Source of the DNA: Shewanella psychrophila
GTDB taxonomy: Bacteria > Pseudomonadota > Gammaproteobacteria > Enterobacterales > Shewanellaceae
Assembly (NCBI RefSeq): GCF_002005305.1
Contig: NZ_CP014782.1
Span: forward strand, 5,952,001-6,016,000
Reading direction: 5' to 3'
DNA length: 64,000 bases
The notes below the pieces were generated by a model that was not told the DNA's origin, did not search any database, and worked only from the letters and a program-made list of their open reading frames with translations. Shown piece by piece: positions 26,020 through 34,369 of the stretch (position 1 is the first letter of the stretch; each line of letters opens with the position of its first letter). A program made the translations under genes and the position numbers.

Positions 26020-27360
26020 CTAATTACCCGCTATTTTCATATCGCTAAGTAACATGCCACCGGTACGGATCGAAGATCTTAAATCGCGATCTTTACTGAC
26101 GGCAACGATATTCTGATACATATCTTTGAGGTTACCCGCTATGGTTATCTCTTCTACTGGATAAAGAATCACACCGTTTTCGACATAGAAACCTGCCGCA
26201 CCGCGAGAATAGTCTCCAGTCACGGCATTAACTCCTTGGCCCATGACCTCAGTCACGATAAGGCCCGTGCCCATCTCCTTCACTAGTTCATCGAAGGTTT
26301 GTCCTGTGTGAGCGAGTGTCCAGTTGTATATACCACCCGCATGCCCGGTATTCTTCAGGCCCAATTTACGTGCCGAATAACTGGTTAGCAGATAGGTGGA
26401 GAGCACCCCATCCTGAATAATCGTGCGTTCTTGGGTAGCAACACCTTCACTGTCATAGTTAGCACTCGCTAAGCCGCCGAGCATATGTGGCTGCTCTTCG
26501 ATGCTAAACCAATCAGGAAATATCTTGGTATCGATAGAGTCCAGTAAGAAACTCGACTTACGGTATAGGCTACCACCGCTGATAGCGCCCACTAGATGAC
26601 CCATGAGTCCGGTAGCAATCTCAGGAGCTAACAATACTGGCAGCTCAGTGGTAGCAATTTTACGACCACCAAGACGGCCTAAAGTCTTCTCCGATGCCTT
26701 GCGTCCCACCTCTTCAGGTGAAAGTAGGTCATTTAATTTTCGCGAGACAGTGTAATCATAATCACGCTGCATATTGCCATCAGTCTCGCCGATAACCACA
26801 CAACTTAGACTGTAACGCGAGCTGGAATAGCCATTTAAAAACCCATGGCTATTACCGTAAACTTTTATACCTGTGTGGGCATTTGCGCTGGCACCATCAG
26901 AATTTGTAATCCGGCTATCGACATCCAGTGCAGCTTCTTCTGAACGCGCAGCTAACTCAATTAACTCTGCCGGAGTGACTTCCTGAGGATGATACAAGCC
27001 TAAATCAGGAAAATCTTTTGCCATGAACTCAGCTTCGGCTAGCCCATTGTAAGGATCAGATGAGGTAAATTTTGCAATACCATCGGCAGCCTTGACCGCT
27101 TCTTTTATCGCTTCGGGGCTCAAGTCTGAGGTCGATGAGCTGCCTTTACAACCATCACGAAACAATGTGATACCTAACGCGCCATCTTTATTAAACTCAA
27201 CCGTTTCAACCTCTTTCATTCGAGTCGATACGGATAGTCCTTGTTGTTTACTGATAGCAACTTCTGCACCAGATGTACCGAGTTGCTTGGCATACTCGAG
27301 TGCCATAGATACAGCGTCTTTTAATGAATCCAATTCGATGTCAATGCTAGGTGTCGTCAC
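26020..27360 (-). CDS. pmbA: Metalloprotease-like protein PmbA (TldE)
   Basis: 446 codons; begins with GTG at 27360. It aligns along its length with E. coli PmbA: AVSMALE near the start, VETVEFNKDGALGITLF, RITNSDGASAN, KVYGNSHGFLNGY, GLMGHLVGAISGGSLYRKSSFLLDS, and TSYSARKLGLKNTGHAGGIYNW. TldD/PmbA form a heteromeric protease that processes microcins and degrades CcdA; PmbA is the subunit without the HExxxH site. The partner tldD is in this window at 35907-37358. It is divergent from darP, as in related genomes. Confidence 0.96.
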   Translation of the reverse strand: MTTPSIDIELDSLKDAVSMALEYAKQLGTSGAEVAISKQQGLSVSTRMKEVETVEFNKDGALGITLFRDGCKGSSSTSDLSPEAIKEAVKAADGIAKFTSSDPYNGLAEAEFMAKDFPDLGLYHPQEVTPAELIELAARSEEAALDVDSRITNSDGASANAHTGIKVYGNSHGFLNGYSSSRYSLSCVVIGETDGNMQRDYDYTVSRKLNDLLSPEEVGRKASEKTLGRLGGRKIATTELPVLLAPEIATGLMGHLVGAISGGSLYRKSSFLLDSIDTKIFPDWFSIEEQPHMLGGLASANYDSEGVATQERTIIQDGVLSTYLLTSYSARKLGLKNTGHAGGIYNWTLAHTGQTFDELVKEMGTGLIVTEVMGQGVNAVTGDYSRGAAGFYVENGVILYPVEEITIAGNLKDMYQNIVAVSKDRDLRSSIRTGGMLLSDMKIAGN

Positions 27361-27500
27361 AAATCTGCTCTTTTGTTATCAGGGATCTTGATAGCATAAC
27401 AAACCCAATACCCAAGTACATTAAATAACTTGCCTCGCTGATAGGCGATTTTCTAATGAAATGTTATTATTACCTTAGTTTAGGAGAGAGATTTTTATAT

Positions 27501-28040
27501 ATGAAAGTAGTCGGTGATTCAGAACACTTTAAACAGCCCTTCGACCATGATGAAGATTATGTCAGTAGAGCTGAAACCAAACGTGAAATTGCAGTATATC
27601 AAGAGCTAGGAAAGAAACTTGTTGCCCTGAGCAAAACCCAGATCAACAGATTAGAACTTGATGAACAGTTATATGACAACGTATTAAAGACTAAGACCAT
27701 AAAAATAAATACTGAGGCTTATCGTCGTCAGTTACAATTTATTGGCAAGTTAATGCGTTATGTAGACATCGAAGAGTTGCAACTCAAGATAAAAAATATG
27801 ATGAACCAAAACAGCAACGAAAGCGCTAAGCTGAATGTCGCTGAAAAATTAAAAGATCAACTTCTTAGCGAAGGAGATAGTGCTGTTCAGGTCCTCATCG
27901 AAAAGTATCCGGACTTGGAAAGACAGAAGCTGCGCCAGCTAATACGTCAGTCTAAAAAAGAACTCACGAAAAAGCCCGATGATGCATCTAAGTCAGTAAT
28001 TGAGTTAGTTAAATATATACGAAGCGAACTTGCTGAATAA
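27501..28040 (+). CDS. darP: DarP/YjgA ribosome-associated protein (DUF615)
   Basis: 179 codons from ATG 27501 (MKVVGDSEHFK); the frame extends to 27456 but the first 15 residues are not family-like, while GGAGAGAG lies upstream of this ATG. DUF615 features: SRAETKREIAVYQELGKKL, LVALSKTQI, RLELDE.LYDNVL, RRQLQFIGKLMR, and QKLRQLIRQSKKE. It assists late assembly of the 50S ribosomal subunit. Length is near E. coli YjgA (183). Its pairing with pmbA is a conserved gene arrangement. Confidence 0.94.
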   Translation: MKVVGDSEHFKQPFDHDEDYVSRAETKREIAVYQELGKKLVALSKTQINRLELDEQLYDNVLKTKTIKINTEAYRRQLQFIGKLMRYVDIEELQLKIKNMMNQNSNESAKLNVAEKLKDQLLSEGDSAVQVLIEKYPDLERQKLRQLIRQSKKELTKKPDDASKSVIELVKYIRSELAE

Positions 28041-28116
28041 CCTAGTGTAAAAATATCAGCAAAGATATATTCGCCCAATAAATTTTCGACTATTTAGTTT
28101 CACAAGGATGTTGCTT

Positions 28117-30657
28117 ATGCGACTGATAAAACCTGCTGCGCTATTCAACCTACTTGCCCTCTTGTTTATCGGGGGTTGTAATGGCCCATCCGATGACAGT
28201 GGCGATAACAGTGGAAACACTGGAGAGTTCGCTCTCTCCCTGAGTTATAAAACCGTTGTCGACGGCCAATGCGCCGAAACAACCAGTGACTTGAGTTTTG
28301 CCAGTAATGCCAGTATCTGTGCAGTGGCAAAGCTGACCCAAGGTGGTAGAAATAGCAGCGGCGGCTTAATCAGTTACAGTGCCACTTTAGGCACTTTGAC
28401 TCCAGCGACTAAATTGACAGATTCCAGTGGCATAGCGCAAGTTATACTCAGTAATCCTGATGTAGCCTTAGGTGCAGGAACCTTAACGGCTCAATTCGAT
28501 TCGGAAGCAGCCGAAAACAATATCATTTCTGCTAACAGAAACTACGAATTTACCAGCAGTACTACGACTCCAGGCGAAGAAACGCCTAAGATCAGCGCCA
28601 GCATCATCAGTGGAGCGGCGATTGTCACTCAATTCAAGGTAGATGAGACTGTACAACTACAGGCACAGTTCTTAGATCCATCGAGCCAAGGCATAGCCAA
28701 TCAACTTGTCACCTTTACTGCTGGCAGCGTAAGCTTAGCCCCAAGTACTGCACTGACTAACGCCGCAGGCATCGCTCAAGTAAATTACACCCCAAACACC
28801 AGTGACCTTGGTGCAGCTAGCCTGAATGTTGCCCTAGATTACCAAGAGCAAAATTACCAGACTAACAGTTTATATGAAGTGCTATCAGCCGATGCTATCG
28901 GTGGTGAGGGCACACTTAAGCTAGGTCATTTCGATGGTAATAATCAGTTCGTTGAAGGCAATTTATCAACGACTCTCACTCCTGTTGATGGTAAATACAT
29001 CATCAGTGCCGGTGGTAGCTTCGGCATTACGGCAACATTGATCAGCCAAGCAGATGACGGCACTATCACCCGGGTACAGACTCCCTCTTCAATCAGCTTC
29101 AGCTCTGATTGTGTCACCAGTAATAATGCCAGCCTAGATACGCCAGTTACCACACTTTCAGGCAGTGCCGGCTCTACTTTCCAGGACACCAGCTGTAGCG
29201 GCAACAGTGAACGAGACGATCAGGTAATTGCCTCTACACTCGTTGGGAATCAAACACTAACGGCCACTCTTTCCTTCACCTTGGCCCGTCAAACGCTCGC
29301 TAGCCTTAGCTTCGTCTCGGCAGAACCGACTAGCATTCGCATCAAGGGGGCAGGCGGCACTGGTAGCACCGAGTCTTCACTGGTCTCATTTAAGGTTGCA
29401 GGTTCAAACGGACAAGCTAGCGCACAACAAACTGTTAGCTTTTCACTGGATACGCTTGTGGGCGGCTTGAGCTTCTCCAACGGACTCGCCACGGCAGAAA
29501 GCATCACTAACTCTGAAGGTGTAGTCAGCGTTCGAGTGCAATCCGGTACAGTGCCTACACCTGTACGTGTGGTCGCCTCGGCAACCGATGCAGACACAGG
29601 TGAGACAATTACCAGTCAATCTGAGCAATTAACCGTAAATACAGGTCTACCTCAGCAACTTGGCTTCAGCTTATCGACTTCTATCTTTAATCCAGAAGCA
29701 GAGGATTTCGATGGTGAAAAAGCCACAATCACGGCCTACGCATCAGACAGTTTCGGTAACCCGGCTCCTGATGACACCACAATCAACTTTACCAGTGAAG
29801 GTGGACAGATAGTCTCTAACTGCTTAACCGTCGATGGTAGCTGTAGCGTCGAATGGACATCGGCTAACGCTAGAGTACCGAATCATAGGATCACAGTTCT
29901 CGCCTATGCACTCGGCCATGAGACCTTCTTCGACACTAACGGCAATAATATCTTCGATGATGCTGACGGTGGACCTGTAAATGCTTGTCTGGACTCGAGT
30001 AACAGCTCAATAGCGTGTTCCGGTAATGGCATGGGTCGTGAAGCTTATATGCCTAATGGTTTTAGCGATCTAGGTGACGCCTATCGCGATGATAATGAAA
30101 ACTTCGCCTATGATGAAGGAGAGAAGTTCTTCAACACCAGCGCCAGCACTAGTTACCAGACGGCCGATGGAAAGTTTAATGGTCCGCAGTGCGAGGGTAG
30201 TCTCTGTGGCACAGAGCAGGCTAATAAAACCTATATCCGTAAAGCTTTGATTATGACCATGTCCGGCTCTCAGGCAAGCTTTACCATCTGGCAAGATGGC
30301 AATCTTATTTCTGATGATTCAGATAGAGAAACAGATGCTACTGTGCCTTTAGCGGATATCGCGCCGGGTCAATCTTCTCAGTTTACAGTTCAATTCTATG
30401 ACAGTGCCTATCAGATCATGCCAGCAGATTCACAGGTAGCGGTTACAGCCACTTCAGGACAACTTAGTTTCAATGCTTTCAATGTAGCCAATACCACTCG
30501 TGAGGGCGGGACGACCACAAGCTTCCTCATTACCAATGACATAGATCCGGCCAGTGTTGGTGAAGCCTCTAAGACGAGTAACATCAATATCGATATCACG
30601 ACACCTAAGCAGATAATATCCAGCCAAGGTTTAAGTATTACACTTACTGGTACTTAA
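28117..30657 (+). CDS. Large Ig-like-domain surface lipoprotein
   Basis: 846 codons from ATG 28117, chosen because an AAGG site lies about 9 bases upstream; the ATG at 28108 abuts that site. Lipobox FIGGC, then a Ser/Asp/Gly-rich linker. The body is a series of Big_1/invasin-like beta domains: repeated motifs such as LTDSSGIAQVILSN, LTNAAGIAQVNYTPN and ITNSEGVVSVRVQS mark the strand near each domain end. Near residue 610 stands an Asp/Asn-rich, probably calcium-binding stretch (DTNGNNIFDDADGG, then YRDDNENFAYDEGE). Probably an outer-membrane adhesin or surface protein; role inferred. A strong terminator follows. Confidence 0.8.
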   Translation: MRLIKPAALFNLLALLFIGGCNGPSDDSGDNSGNTGEFALSLSYKTVVDGQCAETTSDLSFASNASICAVAKLTQGGRNSSGGLISYSATLGTLTPATKLTDSSGIAQVILSNPDVALGAGTLTAQFDSEAAENNIISANRNYEFTSSTTTPGEETPKISASIISGAAIVTQFKVDETVQLQAQFLDPSSQGIANQLVTFTAGSVSLAPSTALTNAAGIAQVNYTPNTSDLGAASLNVALDYQEQNYQTNSLYEVLSADAIGGEGTLKLGHFDGNNQFVEGNLSTTLTPVDGKYIISAGGSFGITATLISQADDGTITRVQTPSSISFSSDCVTSNNASLDTPVTTLSGSAGSTFQDTSCSGNSERDDQVIASTLVGNQTLTATLSFTLARQTLASLSFVSAEPTSIRIKGAGGTGSTESSLVSFKVAGSNGQASAQQTVSFSLDTLVGGLSFSNGLATAESITNSEGVVSVRVQSGTVPTPVRVVASATDADTGETITSQSEQLTVNTGLPQQLGFSLSTSIFNPEAEDFDGEKATITAYASDSFGNPAPDDTTINFTSEGGQIVSNCLTVDGSCSVEWTSANARVPNHRITVLAYALGHETFFDTNGNNIFDDADGGPVNACLDSSNSSIACSGNGMGREAYMPNGFSDLGDAYRDDNENFAYDEGEKFFNTSASTSYQTADGKFNGPQCEGSLCGTEQANKTYIRKALIMTMSGSQASFTIWQDGNLISDDSDRETDATVPLADIAPGQSSQFTVQFYDSAYQIMPADSQVAVTATSGQLSFNAFNVANTTREGGTTTSFLITNDIDPASVGEASKTSNINIDITTPKQIISSQGLSITLTGT

Positions 30658-30673
30658 AGCCTTAACAGCTACG

Positions 30674-30720
30674 AACAAAACAAAGCCCATGTAAAACTTT
30701 TACATGGGCTTTGTTTTGTT
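30674..30720 (+). terminator. Very strong bidirectional terminator
   Basis: A 23-bp perfect stem (30674-30696 with 30698-30720) with core AAAGCCCATG / CATGGGCTTT and A-rich then T-rich ends. It closes the lipoprotein gene and can also stop minus-strand transcripts arriving through the repeat array. Confidence 0.93.
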
Positions 30721-30733
30721 TTCAGGCTATGCG

Positions 30734-31136
30734 AACTAGCTCCTCTCATCAACTGCTGATTTGAGCCTTCTCGTGACCCCATACCAAGCCAGCATAAAGA
30801 ACACAGCGAACAAGCCCCCAAAGTTGTAGCCATTTAGGCATGACACTAGACCTTTAGGCATCGACCATCTGATTAAGAACTAGTTCGTCTCATCAACTGC
30901 TGATTCTAGCCTTCTCGTGACCCCATACCAAGCCAGCATAAAGAACATTGCGAACAAGGCCCAAAGTTGTAGCCATTTAGGCATGACACTAGACCTTTAG
31001 GCATCGACCATCTGATTAAGAACTAGTTCGTCTCATCAACTGCTGATTCTAGCCTTCTCGTGACCCCATACCAAGCCAGCATAAAGAACATTGCGAACAA
31101 GGCCCAAAGTTGTAGCCATTTAGGCATGACACTAGA
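30734..31136 (-). repeat. Tandem copies of the ABC-permease 3' end (about 143 bp x 3)
   Basis: Three units begin at 30734, 30878 and 31021 (the A of AACTAG), spaced 144 and 143 bases. The third is the real 3' end of the permease gene; the other two lie downstream of its stop. They match over at least 100 bases, including the whole AGCCTTCTCGTGACCCCATA and CCAAGCCAGCATAAAGAACA blocks; the middle copy is almost identical to the gene end, the outer one has several changes and one extra base. On the coding strand each copy repeats the last 35 or so codons with their stop codon. Confidence 0.95.
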
Positions 31137-32189
31137 CCAAGACGCCCCCATCTGATTAAGCTCTAGCATCCCCATGATAGCAGGCACGGCCGGAACCACT
31201 TGAGACAGCCAAATCAGAGGCTCAGGAATAAGTGCCAATGGCCAGACAAAACCAGAGACAAACATGATGGGCATGGAAACCAATAACAAGACTTGGGTCG
31301 GTAGGTCACGGCGGACAAACAAGCAGCTCAAGGCAATCCCGGCTGCGCTGGTCGCCAAGAGAAACGGTAACATCCACAGGGTCACCAGACTAAGACTTGC
31401 CTGTACACTGACCTGATACCAGTAAAAACAGAATCCCACATAAAAACTACTGAAAAACAGGTAGATCAGCATGAATGCCGAGATACGGCCACAGACGAGC
31501 TGCAGAGGCGAGATCTCTCGCCAATAACCCTTTCTACGCCATTGGCCTGCACCTAGTATTCCGGTGCCAATCAGTAAGGTCTGATGCAAGATCAACAAGA
31601 AGAGTCCAGGCACCACATAGGGGGTATAACCTAGGCTAGGGTTAAACGCTGGCACACTGTTAATCTTCACCGAATTGAGGCTTAAATCTGCTTGTTTAGG
31701 TGCCTCACCCTTAGCCAACATGCCAAGGAGTTGTACTTGCTTACCCGCATCCATTCCTGCTGTCACCAGACCTTCGGCGACCGCTGAATAGATAAGAAAA
31801 TAGCTGGCATCACCACCGTAGCTTAAGGTGACGCCCTTGCCCAATAGGAGATCTCGCCTGAAGCCTTCGGGAATAACCAGCAGGCCATGGGCGCGGCCTG
31901 ATTCAATCCAGCTTTGTGCCTGACTGATACTGGTCACCTGGCCGATGACACTTATTTTCGCACTGGCATCCGCATGACGGATCAAACGCCGACTCAATGA
32001 GGAGTGATCGAGATCTACCACCACCAACTGCTGCTCAGTCGGCACCTGATGCAGGTAAGGCAGTGGGTATAACACCGAATAAAACAGCACACCACCAAAC
32101 AGGGTCACGGCGATGGCTTTATCTGCCACTATAGCCTTAAGCTCTGCTGATACCAGTTGCCAAAAGCTCATCACCTTATTACTCATCAC
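31023..32189 (-). CDS. ABC-2 type permease (second of pair), no ATPase partner
   Basis: 388 codons. One N-terminal membrane segment (VTLFGGVLFYSVLYPLPYL), a periplasmic domain opening with QQLVVVDLDHSSLSRRL, then about five C-terminal segments, the YhiI/YbhS-type ABC-2 plan. Its start overlaps the stop of the first permease (ATGA). The expected coupling motif of ABC-2 permeases is weak here (GAGQWRRKGYWRE). It is the last gene of the export operon, and its final codons are copied twice downstream. Confidence 0.87.
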   Translation of the reverse strand: MMSNKVMSFWQLVSAELKAIVADKAIAVTLFGGVLFYSVLYPLPYLHQVPTEQQLVVVDLDHSSLSRRLIRHADASAKISVIGQVTSISQAQSWIESGRAHGLLVIPEGFRRDLLLGKGVTLSYGGDASYFLIYSAVAEGLVTAGMDAGKQVQLLGMLAKGEAPKQADLSLNSVKINSVPAFNPSLGYTPYVVPGLFLLILHQTLLIGTGILGAGQWRRKGYWREISPLQLVCGRISAFMLIYLFFSSFYVGFCFYWYQVSVQASLSLVTLWMLPFLLATSAAGIALSCLFVRRDLPTQVLLLVSMPIMFVSGFVWPLALIPEPLIWLSQVVPAVPAIMGMLELNQMGASWSSVMPKWLQLWALFAMFFMLAWYGVTRRLESAVDETN

Positions 32190-33385
32190 AGATCCGCCCC
32201 AGAGTTTTTTGACATCAGTTCTGGATCTAGCATCTGCTGATTCGACTCAGTATTCATGCTCTTTTCAATGCGGCGAGACAATAGAAATAGCACAGGAATT
32301 ATGCATAGAAAGCCCCAATAGCTAGTAAGTTGTTGGGCGATAGTTTCCCAACCCACTCCATAGCTGACAATGCTGACATGCGAGTCCACATAATGACTGG
32401 ACGGCATAATTAAACGCCACCACTGGGCGAGTATAGGCATCTCATGAACGGGGAACGTTATCCCCATAAATGCAAAAGCAGGCGCGAATAATGCGGTACC
32501 GAAACTTACCATACGGGCACTATCTCTCATGATAAAAAAGACCAGTAATACCATTAACCAGACCGCCAATAGCATCACAAATTGTGCCAAGATCAATAAG
32601 GCTAAGCTTCCCGCCACCGGTAGGGCTAAATACTGGTATAACAAGGCCAGAATAAAACCACCATGTAACAATAAAATAGGCGTAAACACGGCTATCTTGG
32701 CCCATATTCTTGGCCAGATGCCACTATCTGCAGCGTAGCTACCTTCGGGGTTTAACTCTCGGCTCAAGCTGTTGGAGAAGATTAACATGGCCAGTAACTG
32801 CCATAGGGCCACTAACACAGGTGGCACTAGGAAACCTACATAGTTATTATTACGATTAAACAGTGCCGTGGTCTGGCTAGTCACAGGGCTCAAATGTAAC
32901 GCTACCTGGGACTTAGGCACGCCTTGAAGCAGTTGCTTAACACCTGCGACCTCTAAAAGCCCCGAGCCTAATGTGAGTTGGATCTGGCTGGATAAGAGTT
33001 TACCCACCAGCAAAAACTGACTGTTATAGCGCACGTCTATGACTGGGCTATGGCCCGTCATCAGCTCCCGTTGCAGCCCGTATGGTAGTAACACGACTCC
33101 ATATACTTCGGACTGTTTCATGGCTGTCACGGCCGAAGGTAAGTCGACAAAGTTCTGTGGAGCAACGACGGGATTGGCCTGCAACTTACGGGTTAGCATA
33201 CGGCTCAATTGACTATGATCCGAATCGACGACAGCCACAGGTAGCTGTCTCGGTAAGCCCGCACTGAACAGCCACCACAAACAGATTATGCTCAAGACAG
33301 GAATATAGCTAACTAGGGCAAGCTGCCATGGCGAATTCCATAGTGCATGGAGCTCACGGCGAATAAGGGCAACTAAACTGTTCAT
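32186..33385 (-). CDS. ABC-2 type permease (first of pair), no ATPase partner
   Basis: 399 codons. Same architecture as the downstream gene: N-terminal membrane segment, periplasmic domain with LPVAVVDSDHSQLSRML, about five C-terminal segments (from about residue 180). The two are old paralogues (VVDSDHSQLSR versus VVDLDHSSLSR). They probably form a heterodimer. Between the adaptor and this gene are 12 bases. No nucleotide-binding protein is encoded in the operon, so energy must come from an ATPase elsewhere or from another mechanism. Confidence 0.88.
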   Translation of the reverse strand: MNSLVALIRRELHALWNSPWQLALVSYIPVLSIICLWWLFSAGLPRQLPVAVVDSDHSQLSRMLTRKLQANPVVAPQNFVDLPSAVTAMKQSEVYGVVLLPYGLQRELMTGHSPVIDVRYNSQFLLVGKLLSSQIQLTLGSGLLEVAGVKQLLQGVPKSQVALHLSPVTSQTTALFNRNNNYVGFLVPPVLVALWQLLAMLIFSNSLSRELNPEGSYAADSGIWPRIWAKIAVFTPILLLHGGFILALLYQYLALPVAGSLALLILAQFVMLLAVWLMVLLVFFIMRDSARMVSFGTALFAPAFAFMGITFPVHEMPILAQWWRLIMPSSHYVDSHVSIVSYGVGWETIAQQLTSYWGFLCIIPVLFLLSRRIEKSMNTESNQQMLDPELMSKNSGADL

Positions 33386-33397
33386 GATAATCTCGGT

Positions 33398-34369
33398 TTA
33401 GCGAGTTAAGATCGCCGACATGCCGACCCGTAAATCTTTAATGTCTGAATTAGGGCGCAGTTCCACCTCGAAGGTACGCATGTCGAAATCATGGCCACTC
33501 TCAGTCGAACGCCAGGTAGCAAAGTCACCCATCACGCTGATATGGGCCACTGTGAATTCGACCTCACGATCGAGAGCCGGCAGAGTCAGCATCAACTTCT
33601 GTCCTTTAGAGAACTGCTTAAGTTGATCTTCTCTAACTTGAAACACTGCCCAGGCATCTTGCATATCTATCAAGCTGACCACAGGAAAGCCGCTAGGTGC
33701 AAGTTCACCAGGTTGCAGTAACACTTCGCTGATTTCACCAGACTTAGGCGCGCGCATCTGGCTATCGGCTAAGATAGCATTGACCTCATGGACAGCACCT
33801 TCGGCCATGCGAGCATTACCTGCCGCGGCTGCCTTGGTCTCTACCCTCGCCCCTTCCTGAGCCATCTGATACATGGCTAAAGCCGCCTGCTCCGTGTATT
33901 TAGCCGCCTGATACTGAGTAAAGGCTTCATCACGTTTCTGTCTGGCCAGAACCCCTTCGACAAACAGGTTCTCTACCCGATTGTAAGTGGTCTTAGCTAA
34001 TGTGGCTCCCGCCTTAGCTTTCTGCCACTGCTCACGAGAGGCCATCACCTGCTGTTTACGGGCGCCGCTATCGGCTTCTAACTGCATCGCCTGAGCCGCA
34101 TCTCTGCCACCTTCGGCCTGCATCAACTTAGCGTTAAGCTCGGGGCTGTCGATGGCAAACAATAAATCGCCAACCTCGACCACATCACCACGTCTCACTA
34201 ACACTTGCTCCACACGCCCTGGAACCTTTGAGGAAATATTATATTCTCTCGCTTCTATTTGTCCCTGCAGATAGACTGCTTTCGGGGTGTAGGCCAGTTT
34301 AAGTCCATAGCCTAATGCACCCACTAAACCTATCAGGGCCACAACTGCGATTATACGATTAGCCTGCAT
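33398..34369 (-). CDS. HlyD-family membrane fusion protein
   Basis: 323 codons from ATG 34369 (MQANRIIAVVALIGLVG): an AGGAGAG site lies 6 bases upstream, while the frame's earlier start at 34399 has none. One N-terminal membrane anchor, then the biotinyl-lipoyl half EYNISSKVPGRVEQVLV, long alpha-hairpin (about 80-200), and the second half MRAPKSGEISEVLLQPGELA. It links the inner-membrane permeases to the TolC-like channel in the periplasm. It overlaps the end of the TolC-like gene by 11 bases, so the two are translationally coupled. Confidence 0.92.
   Translation of the reverse strand: MQANRIIAVVALIGLVGALGYGLKLAYTPKAVYLQGQIEAREYNISSKVPGRVEQVLVRRGDVVEVGDLLFAIDSPELNAKLMQAEGGRDAAQAMQLEADSGARKQQVMASREQWQKAKAGATLAKTTYNRVENLFVEGVLARQKRDEAFTQYQAAKYTEQAALAMYQMAQEGARVETKAAAAGNARMAEGAVHEVNAILADSQMRAPKSGEISEVLLQPGELAPSGFPVVSLIDMQDAWAVFQVREDQLKQFSKGQKLMLTLPALDREVEFTVAHISVMGDFATWRSTESGHDFDMRTFEVELRPNSDIKDLRVGMSAILTR

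Noticed and set aside
31023..32189. Protein-level repeat expansion of the permease C-terminus
   Set aside because: All extra units lie beyond the stop codon and their period is not a multiple of three, so the protein itself is not extended.
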